64,000 bases of DNA from Spirochaetota bacterium (GCA_022711355.1 JAKLFE010000011.1:27345-91344), one strand, 5' to 3'. Positions 26,379-34,454 are shown, counted from the first letter of the stretch. Notes: generated from the letters alone by a model not told the origin. Made by a program: numbers and translations.

Positions 26379-28472
26379 TTACTCCTCCTCCTCCTCCTGG
26401 GTCCTGAAGGCCGCGGCGGCCTTGATCACGTCCTCGGCGATCTTGCCGGTGATCGGGGCGTAGTGGTCGAACTCGACCTCGAAGGAGCCCGTGCTGCTCG
26501 TCATCGACTTGAGGTCGATCGCGTAGCGCAGGAGCTCGGCCTGGGGCACCTGGGCGTCGATCTCGACGATGCCGCCGCCCAGGGGGTTCTGGCCCGAGAT
26601 GCGGCCGCGCCGGCCCGAGAGGTCGGACATGACGTCGCCCAGGTTCTTCTCCTCGACGAAGACGCGCAGGTTCATGACGGGCTCGAGGAGGACGGGGTTG
26701 GCGTTCTTGGTCGCCTCGCGGAAGGCCCCGCGGGAGGCGATCTTGAAGGCCATCTCCGAGGAGTCGACGGGATGCTCCTTGCCGTCGGTGATGGCGGTCT
26801 TCACGTCGACGACGGGGTAGCCGGCCACGATGCCCGCTTCCATGGCCTGGTGGATGCCCTTCTCGATGCCGGGGATGAAGCCCTTGGAGACCGACTGGCC
26901 GAAGAGCTTGTTCTCGAACTGGTAGCCCGAGCCCCGCTCGAGGGGCTCGACGTCGAAGACGACGCGGGCGTACTGGCCGTGGCCGCCGGTCTGCTTCTTG
27001 TGCGTGTACTCGGCGGAGGCCTTCTTGGTGATGGTCTCGCGGTAGGCGACGCGGGGAACGCGGGTCTCCGCGGCGATCTTGGAGGCGTTGCGGATCTTGT
27101 CGAGGACCATGTTTATCTGGAGCTCGCCCATGCCGGAGACGACGGTCTCCTTGGTCTCGGCGTTGAAGCGCACCTGGAAGGTGAGGTCCTCCTCCGCCGC
27201 CTTGAGGAGGTTCTCGTTGAGCTTGTCCTCCTCCTTCTTGTTGACCGCCGAGATGGCGATCATGTGGACGGGGGTCGGGAGGCGGAGGGGATGGTAGGCG
27301 AGGGGCCGCTCCGCCGCCGAGATCGTGTCGTTGGTCTTGAGCGAGGCCGACTTCGCGATGATGCCGATGTCGCCGGCGGGGATCTCCTTGACCTCCTCGA
27401 GCTTCTTGCCCTGGAGGGTGTAGAGCTTGCCGAGCTTCTCCTTGCGGCCGTCGCGGGCGTTCACGATCTCGAGGTCGGGGGCGAGGACGCCGGTGATGAC
27501 CTTGACGTAGGAGAGGCGGCCCGAGAACTGGTCGATCTGGGTCTTGAAGACGAGGGCCGAGGCCGGCTTGGCGGGGTCGACGCGGATCTCGACGGAGGCG
27601 CCCGCCTCGGTCGCGGGCTCGGGGGCGAGGCTCGCGGGGCTCGGCCCGATGGTCGCGATGAAGTCGACGAGGGCCGCCGTGCCTATGTTGCGCAGCCCAG
27701 CCCCCGCGAAGGCGGGGACGATGCGGCCCGCGGCGAAGGCCTCCTTGAGCCCCTTGAGGGTCTCCTCCGGGGAGAGCTCGCCCGAGCCGAGGTACTTCTC
27801 CATGAGCTCGTCGTCGCCCTCGGCCGCGGCCTCGTAGAGCTTGGCGCGATACTCGGCGAGGGCGGCGGCCATGTCCGCGGGGACGGGAGCCTCGGCTTCC
27901 TTCTGCTCGTGGGAGGAGGGGGCGGGGTAGGCCACCCCCTTGAGGACGTCCACGACGCCCTTCAAGCCGGCGCCCTCTCCCATGGGGATCGTGATCGCGA
28001 CCGGAGCGACCTTGAACTTGTCCTTGACGTCCTCGAGGGACTTGGCGAAGGAGGCGCGCTCCTCGTCGAGGCGGGACACGAAGACCATGCGGGGCTTCGA
28101 GCGCGACTCGAGGCTGCGCCAGAGCTTGATGGTCTCGATCTGCACGCCGGTCCTGCCGTCGACGAGGAGGAGGGCCGCCTCGCAGGAACGGAAGGCGAGG
28201 ACGACCTCGCCGACGAAGTCGGAGGAGCCGGGGGTATCGATGAAGTTCAGCTTCGCGTCTTTGTATGTCAGGTGGGAGAGCGAGGCCCTGACGGAGATCT
28301 TGCGGGCGATCTCGTCCTCGCCGTAGTCGCTGACGGTCTTGCCGGACTCGATGGTCTCGGGCTTGGAGATGGCCCCACCCTGGAAGAGTATATGCTCGAG
28401 CAGCGTGGTCTTACCCGTGCCGCCGTGGCCGGCTATCGCCACGTTCCGAATGAGGTCCGTAGAATACGCCAT
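26379..28472 (-). CDS. Elongation factor G-like GTPase (EF-G paralogue)
   Basis: A 697-residue five-domain translational GTPase. G1 is GHGGTGKTT, G3 is DTPGSSDF, and domain II (about 310-390) is followed by the domain IV region RVPRVAYRETITKKASAEYT and a domain V near the C-terminus. The G4 NKxD motif is replaced by VSRLD, which is uncommon, and the N-terminus (MAYSTDLIRNVAIAGHGGTG) is of the divergent EF-G2-type seen in spirochaetes, Thermus and mycobacteria rather than canonical EF-G. Canonical EF-G normally sits by the str operon, absent here. Role may be in stress-related translocation or ribosome release (inference). It has an excellent promoter and its own terminator, so it is monocistronic. 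Confidence 0.88.
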   Translation of the reverse strand: MAYSTDLIRNVAIAGHGGTGKTTLLEHILFQGGAISKPETIESGKTVSDYGEDEIARKISVRASLSHLTYKDAKLNFIDTPGSSDFVGEVVLAFRSCEAALLLVDGRTGVQIETIKLWRSLESRSKPRMVFVSRLDEERASFAKSLEDVKDKFKVAPVAITIPMGEGAGLKGVVDVLKGVAYPAPSSHEQKEAEAPVPADMAAALAEYRAKLYEAAAEGDDELMEKYLGSGELSPEETLKGLKEAFAAGRIVPAFAGAGLRNIGTAALVDFIATIGPSPASLAPEPATEAGASVEIRVDPAKPASALVFKTQIDQFSGRLSYVKVITGVLAPDLEIVNARDGRKEKLGKLYTLQGKKLEEVKEIPAGDIGIIAKSASLKTNDTISAAERPLAYHPLRLPTPVHMIAISAVNKKEEDKLNENLLKAAEEDLTFQVRFNAETKETVVSGMGELQINMVLDKIRNASKIAAETRVPRVAYRETITKKASAEYTHKKQTGGHGQYARVVFDVEPLERGSGYQFENKLFGQSVSKGFIPGIEKGIHQAMEAGIVAGYPVVDVKTAITDGKEHPVDSSEMAFKIASRGAFREATKNANPVLLEPVMNLRVFVEEKNLGDVMSDLSGRRGRISGQNPLGGGIVEIDAQVPQAELLRYAIDLKSMTSSTGSFEVEFDHYAPITGKIAEDVIKAAAAFRTQEEEEE

Positions 28473-28534
28473 ACTAACTCCTTAAAAGGATGTGCAACCG
28501 CGGTGTTCTCGTCGGAAGACAAGTAAACCGAGGT

Positions 28535-28562
28535 ATTATAAACCGCTCCAATACGCTGTCAA
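28535..28562 (-). promoter_or_regulatory. Consensus promoter of the EF-G-like gene
   Basis: On the minus strand TTGACA (complement of 28557-28562), 16-base spacer, TATAAT (complement of 28535-28540). Both hexamers are perfect. The leader is about 55 bases and contains AAGGAG before the ATG at 28472. Confidence 0.9.
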
Positions 28563-28612
28563 CAGCAAATTAGGCCTCCTCCTCGCGGGAGGGCCCGAGG
28601 CGCTCCCGCGGC

Positions 28613-29611
28613 TCAGGCCCGGGCCCGCCTGACGCGGAGCACTTCGTAGTTCCAGTTGAGCACCCAGGGCTCGAGGAAGGCCCTGAGCTCCTCCATGGCC
28701 AGGTAGAAGCGGCTCCGCGCCCTGCCCTCGAGGGGAGCGCGCGGCAGCACGACGAAGTCGTATTCCGATACGGAGCCGAAGGGCTCGAGGCCGGCCGGCG
28801 GGGACTCGACGGCCTCGTGGCCCGTGAGGACGAGGACCTTCCTGCCGGGGCAGTCCCTGAGGATGGCCGACTTGACGCGCGCCTCCTCGGCGCTCTCCAC
28901 GAAGAGCCGTCCGGCGTGGAGGAATGAGGTGCCCTCCACCGACCAATCGAGCTCGAGGCGGCGATAGAGCTCCTCGTTCCGGCCGAGGATGGCGTAGGTC
29001 GCCGGGTCGACGCGGCCCTCGGGCACGAGGAGCTCCATGCCGCCGCGGCAGGAGCTCGAGCCGAGGGCTTGGAGGGCGCCGAGGTTGTGGGTCGCGACGA
29101 GCCATCGGCGCTCGCCCTCCGCGCGCTGGCGGCCCTCGGAGCGGCGCGGCCTGACGAGCTCGGCGAGGGCCTCGGCTATGCGCGTGACCGTGCTCCCCGC
29201 GCCGAGGAGGATGCCGACGGAGCCGCCCGACGCGCCCCTGCCCTCGTTCGTCACGAGGTCGAGGACGGCGTTGGCCACCTTGATCTTCTGCGTGACGTAG
29301 AGGTGGCGCTTTTGGGAATAGGAGCGCATCTCCCTCGCGATGCCGAGTCGGCTCTCGCCGCCCGGCCCCTCGCTCTTGCGGAAGAGGGGCACCCCCTCTT
29401 CCTCCTCGAATTTGCGGAGCTGGGTGCCGATCCAGGTGTCGCTCGTGTACGTTATGCCGAAGCGCTCGCGGAGATGGTCGCGCACGGCGCTCAGGGGAAG
29501 GTCGAGGTCGAGGATGGAGTCGGCGCTCGAGCGATCGTACTCCTCGGAGAAGAGGATGAAGAGGGCGGCCACGAGCTCGTTCCGATTGAGCCTTTGTCGG
29601 GTTTTCGCCAT
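28613..29611 (-). CDS. DeoR-like transcriptional regulator of the adjacent sugar operon
   Basis: A 332-residue protein with an N-terminal region resembling a winged helix (residues 1-95, e.g. LPLSAVRDHLRERFGITYTS) and a C-terminal effector domain of the DeoR type. The latter includes ILLGAGSTVTRIAEAL and WLVATHNLGALQAL, which match the GxGxTv... and (V/A)TN(N/S) elements that bind phosphosugars. The family is assigned from those motifs only. ATG at 29611 has CAGGAG upstream. Divergence from a sugar ABC transporter and palindromes in the shared 170-base region strongly suggest that it controls that operon and itself. Confidence 0.72.
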   Translation of the reverse strand: MAKTRQRLNRNELVAALFILFSEEYDRSSADSILDLDLPLSAVRDHLRERFGITYTSDTWIGTQLRKFEEEEGVPLFRKSEGPGGESRLGIAREMRSYSQKRHLYVTQKIKVANAVLDLVTNEGRGASGGSVGILLGAGSTVTRIAEALAELVRPRRSEGRQRAEGERRWLVATHNLGALQALGSSSCRGGMELLVPEGRVDPATYAILGRNEELYRRLELDWSVEGTSFLHAGRLFVESAEEARVKSAILRDCPGRKVLVLTGHEAVESPPAGLEPFGSVSEYDFVVLPRAPLEGRARSRFYLAMEELRAFLEPWVLNWNYEVLRVRRARA

Positions 29612-29622
29612 GCCTGCTCCTG

Positions 29623-29645
29623 TTAAGCATGCATTAATTGCTTAA
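29623..29645. promoter_or_regulatory. Palindromic operator candidate upstream of the regulator
   Basis: TTAAGCA, nine bases, TGCTTAA: perfect seven-base arms in the A+T-rich divergent region, 11 bases from the regulator's start codon. Position fits autorepression. Sequence-specific evidence for binding is absent. Confidence 0.55.
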
Positions 29646-29716
29646 TTAGCGAATTATCTCGTTAAAACAAGATTAAGTAAATAGACAAAAATGTTATAGG
29701 AAATCGCTATATGGAA

Positions 29717-29767
29717 ACGCTTGCAGAGCGTCCAATCTGGGCATACTGTGAACTTCTCAGTGTTCAC
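29717..29767. promoter_or_regulatory. Two palindromes before the ABC binding-protein gene
   Basis: ACGCT-TGCAG-AGCGT at 29717-29731, and GTGAAC-8-GTTCAC at 29748-29767, the latter directly next to the AAGGAGG Shine-Dalgarno. Either could be a repressor site; the second could also fold as an RNA hairpin masking or presenting the ribosome site. Confidence 0.45.
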
Positions 29768-29782
29768 AAGGAGGCTTCCGAC

Positions 29783-31045
29783 GTGAAAAAGACCATGCTT
29801 TTCGCCCTCTCCCTGATCCTCGCCTTCGCCGCGCCGATCTGCGCGCAGGCGCAAAAGGCGGCCAAGCTCGTCATCGCTGGCCGCGACGGGGATTACGGCA
29901 ACGCCATGCAGGTGGCCGTGGACGCCTACAAGGTCGCCCATCCCGAGGTGACGATCGAGCTCCTGAAGCTCTCGGGCGACGACATCTACCAGAAGACCGT
30001 CATCGACCTGAAGACCGGCTCGGGCAGCTACGACCTCATCCTCATCGACGATCCCAAGGCCATGCAGTTCCAGAAGGCCGGCTGGCTCGAGGACCTCGGC
30101 CCCCTGTACAAGAAGGCCGGCCAGAAGGTCGATCCAGACTTCATCGCCTCGGCCATGGATCTCTGCCGCTTCCCCAACGGAGCCTCCGGGAAGCTCTACG
30201 GCCTTCCCTTCGTCGGCAACGTCTCCCTCTTCGCCTACCGCCAGGACCTGTTCAAGAAGTACGGTCTCGGCGACCCGAGGACCTGGACCGACGTCCTTAC
30301 CGCCGCCAAGAAGATCTCCGCCGGCGAGGGCGAGGCCGCGAGCGCCGTCGTCTTCCGCGGCGTGAAGGGCAATCCCATCGTCACCGCCTACCTCCCCATC
30401 TTCTGGGCCTTCGGCGGCGAGATCCTCGACAAGTCCGGCAAGCCGACCCTCGACTCCCCCGCGGGCATGAAGGCCATCTCCTACTTCCTGGAGCTCGCCA
30501 AGTACGCGCCCAAGGGCACCCCGATGAACAACACCGCCCAGGTCCGCGACACCCTCCTCGCGGGGGGCGCCGCCATCGCCCCCGAGGTCTGGCCCGCCTG
30601 GCTCGGCGCCATGGAGGATCCGAGCAAGTCCAAGGTCGCCGGCCTCGTGAAGGTCGCCAAGCACCCCGGCGAGGTCACCAAGTCCGCCTCGATGATCGGC
30701 ATCTGGCACATCGCCATCCCCGCCGCCTCCAGGAGCAAGCAGGCGGCCTTCGATTTCCTCCAGTTCGTCACGAGCAAGGAGATCCAGAAGAAGATGTCCG
30801 TCGAGGTGGGCCTCCCCCCGAGCCGCTCCTCGATCTACGACGACCCCGAGATACTCAAGCTCAGGCCCTGGTACCCCGCCATCCGCGACGCCCTGGCCAA
30901 CGGCAAGGCCAGGCCCCGCACCCTCTACTGGGCCGAGATCGAGAACACCCTGGGCGGCTACCTCCAGCAGGCCCTCATCGGCGAGAAGACCGGCGAGGCC
31001 GCCCTCCGGGAGGCCAACCAGAAGATCGCCGAGGCGATAAAGTAA
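29783..31045 (+). CDS. Sugar ABC transporter substrate-binding protein
   Basis: A 420-residue extracytoplasmic binding protein of the family-1 (MalE-like) class. The signal peptide MKKTMLFALSLILAFAAPIC is followed by AQA, and there is no lipobox Cys at the cleavage site, so it is probably periplasmic rather than lipidated. Typical family features follow: DLILIDDPKAMQFQKAGWL, LPFVGNVSLFAYRQDLFKKYG and the hinge region MIGIWHIAIPAAS. The start is GTG at 29783, eight bases after AAGGAGG; the longer frame upstream lacks signal character. First gene of the operon with two permeases and a PfkB kinase. Exact sugar unknown. Confidence 0.9.
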   Translation: MKKTMLFALSLILAFAAPICAQAQKAAKLVIAGRDGDYGNAMQVAVDAYKVAHPEVTIELLKLSGDDIYQKTVIDLKTGSGSYDLILIDDPKAMQFQKAGWLEDLGPLYKKAGQKVDPDFIASAMDLCRFPNGASGKLYGLPFVGNVSLFAYRQDLFKKYGLGDPRTWTDVLTAAKKISAGEGEAASAVVFRGVKGNPIVTAYLPIFWAFGGEILDKSGKPTLDSPAGMKAISYFLELAKYAPKGTPMNNTAQVRDTLLAGGAAIAPEVWPAWLGAMEDPSKSKVAGLVKVAKHPGEVTKSASMIGIWHIAIPAASRSKQAAFDFLQFVTSKEIQKKMSVEVGLPPSRSSIYDDPEILKLRPWYPAIRDALANGKARPRTLYWAEIENTLGGYLQQALIGEKTGEAALREANQKIAEAIK

Positions 31046-31077
31046 GCGCGCCCTTCCGGGGAACGTATAATCAGGAT

Positions 31078-31191
31078 AAGAGAGGCACAGAGGCACAGAG
31101 AAGAGACAGGGGAGCAGATAGTGAGAAGCCACTTCCTCTTGGTCCATCTTTGGTCTTCTCCTTCTTCCTCTGTGCCTCTGTGTCTCTCTTT
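31078..31191. repeat. Large imperfect inverted repeat built on GAGGCACAGAG
   Basis: Left arm 31078-31106 contains AGAGGCACAGAGGCACAGAG; right arm 31161-31191 contains the near-exact complement (CTCTGTGCCTCTGTG...). About 54 bases of loop separate the arms. The element sits in the 215-base gap between the binding-protein and first permease genes and differs in base composition from the coding DNA. A related, more G+C-rich element occurs at 61562-61623. In the transcript it would form a hairpin that may protect or attenuate the mRNA, lowering permease relative to binding-protein expression. Confidence 0.7.
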
Positions 31192-31260
31192 ACTCTCTTC
31201 CGTTTGGCCCTCGCATTCGAGCTTCGTTTCGCGCAACGTTCCGCGCTGGAGTGATCGCCT

Positions 31261-32139
31261 ATGGCTAATCAAGGACGACTGAGGGGCAGGGCCCCGTTCT
31301 ACTGGGCCATCTTCTCGCCGGCCCTCGCCGTCATGCTCCTCCTCACCCTCTACCCGATGCTGAACGTCCTGGTCACCTCGTTCCAGGACTACAATTACCT
31401 CACGGAGGTCAGGAGGTGGACGGGGCTCGGGAACTACCGCGACATCCTCGGCGACGAGCTCTTCCAGCGCTCCTTCCTGAACACGGTCGTCTACTGCGTC
31501 GGCACGACCGTCGTGGAAGTCGCCTTGGGCATCCTCCTCGCCCTCCTGTTCTACGGGGACTTCCGGGGCAAAAGCTCCTTCATGATAGCGGCGATCCTCC
31601 CCATGATGCTCTCGACGATGGTCGTCTGCGCGGTCTGGAAGACCCTCTACCACTACGATCTGGGACTCTTCAACCAGATCCTGAGCTCCCTCGGCCTCGG
31701 GCGCGTCGGCTTCCTCATCGACAGCGGGAAGGCCCTCGTATCGCTCGCCGCCGTCGACGTCTGGCAATGGACCCCCTTCGCCTTCATCGTGGTCCAGGCG
31801 GGCATGGCCTCCATACCCGCCGAGATATTCGAGGCCTCCCTCATCGACGGGGCCAACCCGAGGCAGCGGGTCCTCCGCGTGACCCTGCCCATCCTGAGGG
31901 ACCAGATACTACTCCTCGTCCTGCTCAGGACCATCGACACCTTCAAGATCTTCGCCAAGGTCTTCGCCCTCACGCGGGGCGGGCCGGGCAACGCGACTGA
32001 GACGACCTCCTTCTTCATCTACCGCGAGGCCTTCTCCTACTTCAAGCTCGGCAGGTCCTCCGCGGCCTCGATCATCACCCTCGCCGCGGTCGTCCTCATC
32101 TCCATGGCCTACATGCGCCGCATCCTGAAGGAGGACTGA
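31261..32139 (+). CDS. Sugar ABC transporter permease (MalF-like)
   Basis: A 292-residue inner-membrane permease with six predicted transmembrane helices (first at about 15-37, FYWAIFSPALAVMLLLTLYP). The cytoplasmic EAA loop EASLIDGANPRQRVLRVTLP contacts the ATPase. ATG at 31261 lacks an obvious Shine-Dalgarno close by (GGAGTGATC lies about 10 bases upstream). It forms a heterodimer with the next permease (inference from family). No ATPase gene follows; a shared MsmK/UgpC-type ATPase elsewhere in the genome is needed. Confidence 0.92.
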   Translation: MANQGRLRGRAPFYWAIFSPALAVMLLLTLYPMLNVLVTSFQDYNYLTEVRRWTGLGNYRDILGDELFQRSFLNTVVYCVGTTVVEVALGILLALLFYGDFRGKSSFMIAAILPMMLSTMVVCAVWKTLYHYDLGLFNQILSSLGLGRVGFLIDSGKALVSLAAVDVWQWTPFAFIVVQAGMASIPAEIFEASLIDGANPRQRVLRVTLPILRDQILLLVLLRTIDTFKIFAKVFALTRGGPGNATETTSFFIYREAFSYFKLGRSSAASIITLAAVVLISMAYMRRILKED

Positions 32140-32141
32140 CC

Positions 32142-32975
32142 GTGGCCAGCTACGTGCAGAAGAAGAGGGGCATCCTCTTCCCGCTGGCGATGGCCCTCGT
32201 CCTCGCCCTCTCGCTCTTCCCCATCTACTGGATACTCGCGACCTCGCTCAAGACGCCGGTCGAGGTGATCTCGACCTCGCCGACCTTCTACCCCCACGAG
32301 CCTACCCTCCAGAACTACGCCGAGATCGCGAAGGGCGGCTACCTGCGGAACGTGGCCAACTCCCTCGTCGTCACGGCCGCCTCCACGGGGGCTTCCCTCG
32401 TCCTGGCCTTCCTGGCCTCCTACGCCCTGTCCCGCTACCGCTTCCCCCTGGGAGCCAACAAGGCCTTCCTCGTGTGGATCATCATGGCCAAGATGCTCCC
32501 GCCGGTGGTCCTCGCCGTGCCGATCTACGATCTCTTCGCGCGCCTGCGCCTCGTCAACTCGATACCCGGCCTCGTCCTCGTCTACCAGGTCTACACCCTG
32601 CCGTACTGCATCTGGATGCTCTTCGGCTTCGTGAAGGCCCTGCCCCGGGAGTTCGAGGAGGCCGCCGACATCGACGGGGCCTCGAACTCGCAGATCCTCT
32701 GGCGCATCGCCTTCCCCCTCGTGCGGACGGGCGTCGTCGCCACCGCGATATTCAGCGTCATCGTGGCCTGGGACGAGTTCCTCTTCGCCCTCCTGTTCGT
32801 GCGCAGCCCCGACAAGATGACCCTGCCCCTCGTGGTCTCCGGCTTCATCGGGGAGTTCGAGACCCTCTGGGGCCAGCTCATGGCCATCGGCATCCTGGCG
32901 ACGGCGCCGATCATGGCCTTCTCCCGGGTGGTCTTCCGGCAGATGACGAGCGCCTATTCCCTGGACCTTAAATGA
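32142..32975 (+). CDS. Sugar ABC transporter permease (MalG-like)
   Basis: A 277-residue permease with six predicted transmembrane helices. The EAA loop is EAADIDGASNSQILWRIAFP. The start is GTG at 32142; its Shine-Dalgarno AAGGAGG lies within the end of the previous gene, two bases from its stop, indicating coupled synthesis of the two permeases. The C-terminal FSRVVFRQMTSAYSLDLK type tail is typical of MalG relatives. Confidence 0.92.
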   Translation: MASYVQKKRGILFPLAMALVLALSLFPIYWILATSLKTPVEVISTSPTFYPHEPTLQNYAEIAKGGYLRNVANSLVVTAASTGASLVLAFLASYALSRYRFPLGANKAFLVWIIMAKMLPPVVLAVPIYDLFARLRLVNSIPGLVLVYQVYTLPYCIWMLFGFVKALPREFEEAADIDGASNSQILWRIAFPLVRTGVVATAIFSVIVAWDEFLFALLFVRSPDKMTLPLVVSGFIGEFETLWGQLMAIGILATAPIMAFSRVVFRQMTSAYSLDLK

Positions 32976-33045
32976 GGCCGCCGCGGCCCGGCGATACGCC
33001 CGCTACGCGCGAGAACGACGAACGATAGCCTAAGGGAGGAACAGC

Positions 33046-33930
33046 ATGGACTTCGATATCGCGATGCTCGGACACGTTTCCAAGGACATCATCGTGGACC
33101 ACCTCGGCGCCGAGACGCGGCTCCTGGGCGGGGCCGTCGTGCAATCCTGCGCCGCGGCGGCCCGTGCCGGAGCCAAGGTCCTCGTGGTCACCAAGGCGGC
33201 CGCCGGCGAGGCGGCCTCCCTCGAGCCGCTCAGGCGCGAGGCGGCCCGGCTCATCGTCCTGCCCAGCCCCGAGACGACCTCGATCCTCAACGTCTTCAAG
33301 ACCGCCGACCACGAGCGGCGGGACACCAAGCTCCTCTCGCGGGCGGCCCCCTTCGTCGCCTCGGACCTGCCGGCCGAGATCAGCGCCAGGATCATCGACC
33401 TGGCCGGGCTCTTCGTGGGCGAGCTCCCCGACTCCCTCATCGAGGAGCTCAAGGGACGGGGCCGGATAGCGGCCGACGCCCAGGGCCTCCTGCGCCGCGC
33501 CGACCCAAGCGGGGCCATGCTCTTCGCCGACTGGGAGGGCAAGCGCCGCTACCTCCCCTCCGTCGACTTCTTCAAGACCGACGCCGCCGAGGCGGAGATC
33601 CTGACCGGCCTCAAGGACCGCGAGGCGGCCGCCCGGACCCTCGCCTCCTGGGGAGCTCAGGAGGTCATGGTGACCCACAACAGCGAAGTCATCGTCCTGG
33701 TCGAGGGGAGGATCTTCCGAGCCCCCTTCACCCCGGCCAACCTCTCCGGCCGGACGGGCCGGGGCGACACGACCTTCGCCTCCTACCTCACGCGGCGGCT
33801 GGACCACGATCCCCAGGACGCGGTCCGCTTCGCCGCCGCCCTCTGCTCGATCAAGATGGAGAAGCCCGGCCCCTTCTCCGGCAGCATAGGCGAGGTCCTC
33901 GAGCGCATGGAGCGCGACGCCAAGCGCTGA
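33046..33930 (+). CDS. PfkB-family carbohydrate kinase
   Basis: A 294-residue kinase of the ribokinase/PfkB group. The N-terminal GHVSKDIIVDHLG and LGGAVVQSCAAAARAGAKV strands fit the substrate-binding half. The catalytic signature GRTGRGDTTFASYL near residue 230 contains the general-base Asp in the family's GxGD context, with Arg replacing the usual Ala. GGGAGGAACAGC precedes the ATG. As last gene of the sugar transporter operon, it probably phosphorylates the imported sugar or its derivative; the exact substrate is unknown. Structured DNA follows at 33966-34033. Confidence 0.86.
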   Translation: MDFDIAMLGHVSKDIIVDHLGAETRLLGGAVVQSCAAAARAGAKVLVVTKAAAGEAASLEPLRREAARLIVLPSPETTSILNVFKTADHERRDTKLLSRAAPFVASDLPAEISARIIDLAGLFVGELPDSLIEELKGRGRIAADAQGLLRRADPSGAMLFADWEGKRRYLPSVDFFKTDAAEAEILTGLKDREAAARTLASWGAQEVMVTHNSEVIVLVEGRIFRAPFTPANLSGRTGRGDTTFASYLTRRLDHDPQDAVRFAAALCSIKMEKPGPFSGSIGEVLERMERDAKR

Positions 33931-33965
33931 GGCCATCCCGGCCGCGCCGACGGGCTCGAGAAACG

Positions 33966-34033
33966 GCCGCAGCGGCACGAAGCGGAGATTCGATCGGCTG
34001 CGATCGGATCGAACTCTTCGGCGCCGCTGCGGC
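33966..34033. repeat. Nested inverted repeat downstream of the sugar operon
   Basis: Perfect 11-bp arms GCCGCAGCGGC (33966-33976) and GCCGCTGCGGC (34023-34033) enclose further pairing segments (CGAAG/CTTCG; TTCGAT/ATCGAA). The predicted RNA is a long hairpin without a T tract. It may be a structured terminator or a 3'-end stabiliser. Apart from it I see nothing in 33931-34111. Confidence 0.6.
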
Positions 34034-34111
34034 TTGCCCGTCCGTGAAGGGCCGAAACCCTCGTCCTTGACAAGGCCGCCGCGCGGATACTACGGTAAGC
34101 CTCGCTCTTTG

Positions 34112-34184
34112 CGGGACGTGGCCCAGGGGCTAAGGCGCTTGGTTTGGGACCAAGATATCGGCGGTTCAAATCCGCCCGTCCCGA
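34112..34184 (+). tRNA. tRNA-Pro (anticodon TGG)
   Basis: A 73-base cloverleaf: acceptor CGGGACG/CGTCCCG, D stem GCC/GGC, anticodon stem CTTGG/CCAAG with loop TTTGGGA (anticodon TGG at loop positions 3-5, reads CCA and, by wobble, other Pro codons), T stem GGCGG/CCGCC with TTCAAAT loop, discriminator A. The CCA end is not encoded. Confidence 0.96.
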
Positions 34185-34242
34185 GGAAGACTGCTGCTCG
34201 AAGGACGGGCGGCCCGAGGATACCTGCTGCTCGAGGGACGGC
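34180..34242. repeat. Two 30-base direct repeats following the tRNA-Pro 3' end
   Basis: Copies at 34180-34209 and 34213-34242 share CCCGAGGA, CTGCTGCTCGA and GGACGG in register with a 33-base period; the first begins inside the tRNA's acceptor stem. In addition, CCGCCCGTCC (34172-34181) can pair perfectly with GGACGGGCGG (34203-34212), in competition with the tRNA fold. A third hairpin-prone stretch (CCAAG...CTTGG) lies at about 34263-34290, without a T tract. Confidence 0.65.
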
Positions 34243-34298
34243 GCGACAATAGATGGGTGATACCCAAGCCCCGCGCAACGGGTCTTGGTTAGCGCAAG

Positions 34299-34336
34299 GC
34301 GAAGATAATTATCTTAATTGCAGATACTTATCTTCG
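34299..34336. promoter_or_regulatory. A+T-rich nested palindrome upstream of tRNA-Arg
   Basis: GCGAAGATAA (34299-34308) pairs with TTATCTTCGC (34327-34336), and within it AAGATAATTATCTT (34302-34315) is itself a perfect palindrome. The repeated AGATA/TATCT units abut the tRNA start (34340). This is the least G+C-rich patch in the region; it may contain the tRNA-Arg promoter or a protein site. Confidence 0.55.
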
Positions 34337-34339
34337 CCG

Positions 34340-34413
34340 GGGATCATAGCTCAACTGGATAGAGCAGCTGCCTTCTAAGCAGCAGGTCGGGTGTTCGACT
34401 CACCCTGGTCCCG
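34340..34413 (+). tRNA. tRNA-Arg (anticodon TCT)
   Basis: A 74-base cloverleaf: acceptor GGGATCA/TGGTCCC with one G-T pair, D stem GCTC/GAGC, anticodon stem GCTGC/GCAGC with loop CTTCTAA (anticodon TCT, reads AGA/AGG), T stem GGGTG/CACCC with TTCGACT loop, discriminator G. CCA is not encoded. Confidence 0.96.
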
Positions 34414-34425
34414 CGAGTCCCTCAG

Positions 34426-34454
34426 CCTCGCCTCGAATAGAGGCGGGGTTTTTT
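34426..34454 (+). terminator. Intrinsic terminator after tRNA-Arg
   Basis: CCTCGCCTC, loop GAATA, GAGGCGGGG (nine pairs, one G-T), then six consecutive T. It ends the tRNA transcript 13 bases after the mature 3' end. Confidence 0.92.

Noticed and set aside
34112..34242. tRNA-Pro repeats as an attachment-site pair of an integrated element
   Set aside because: The copies are 33 bases apart with no integrase or cargo between or near them.
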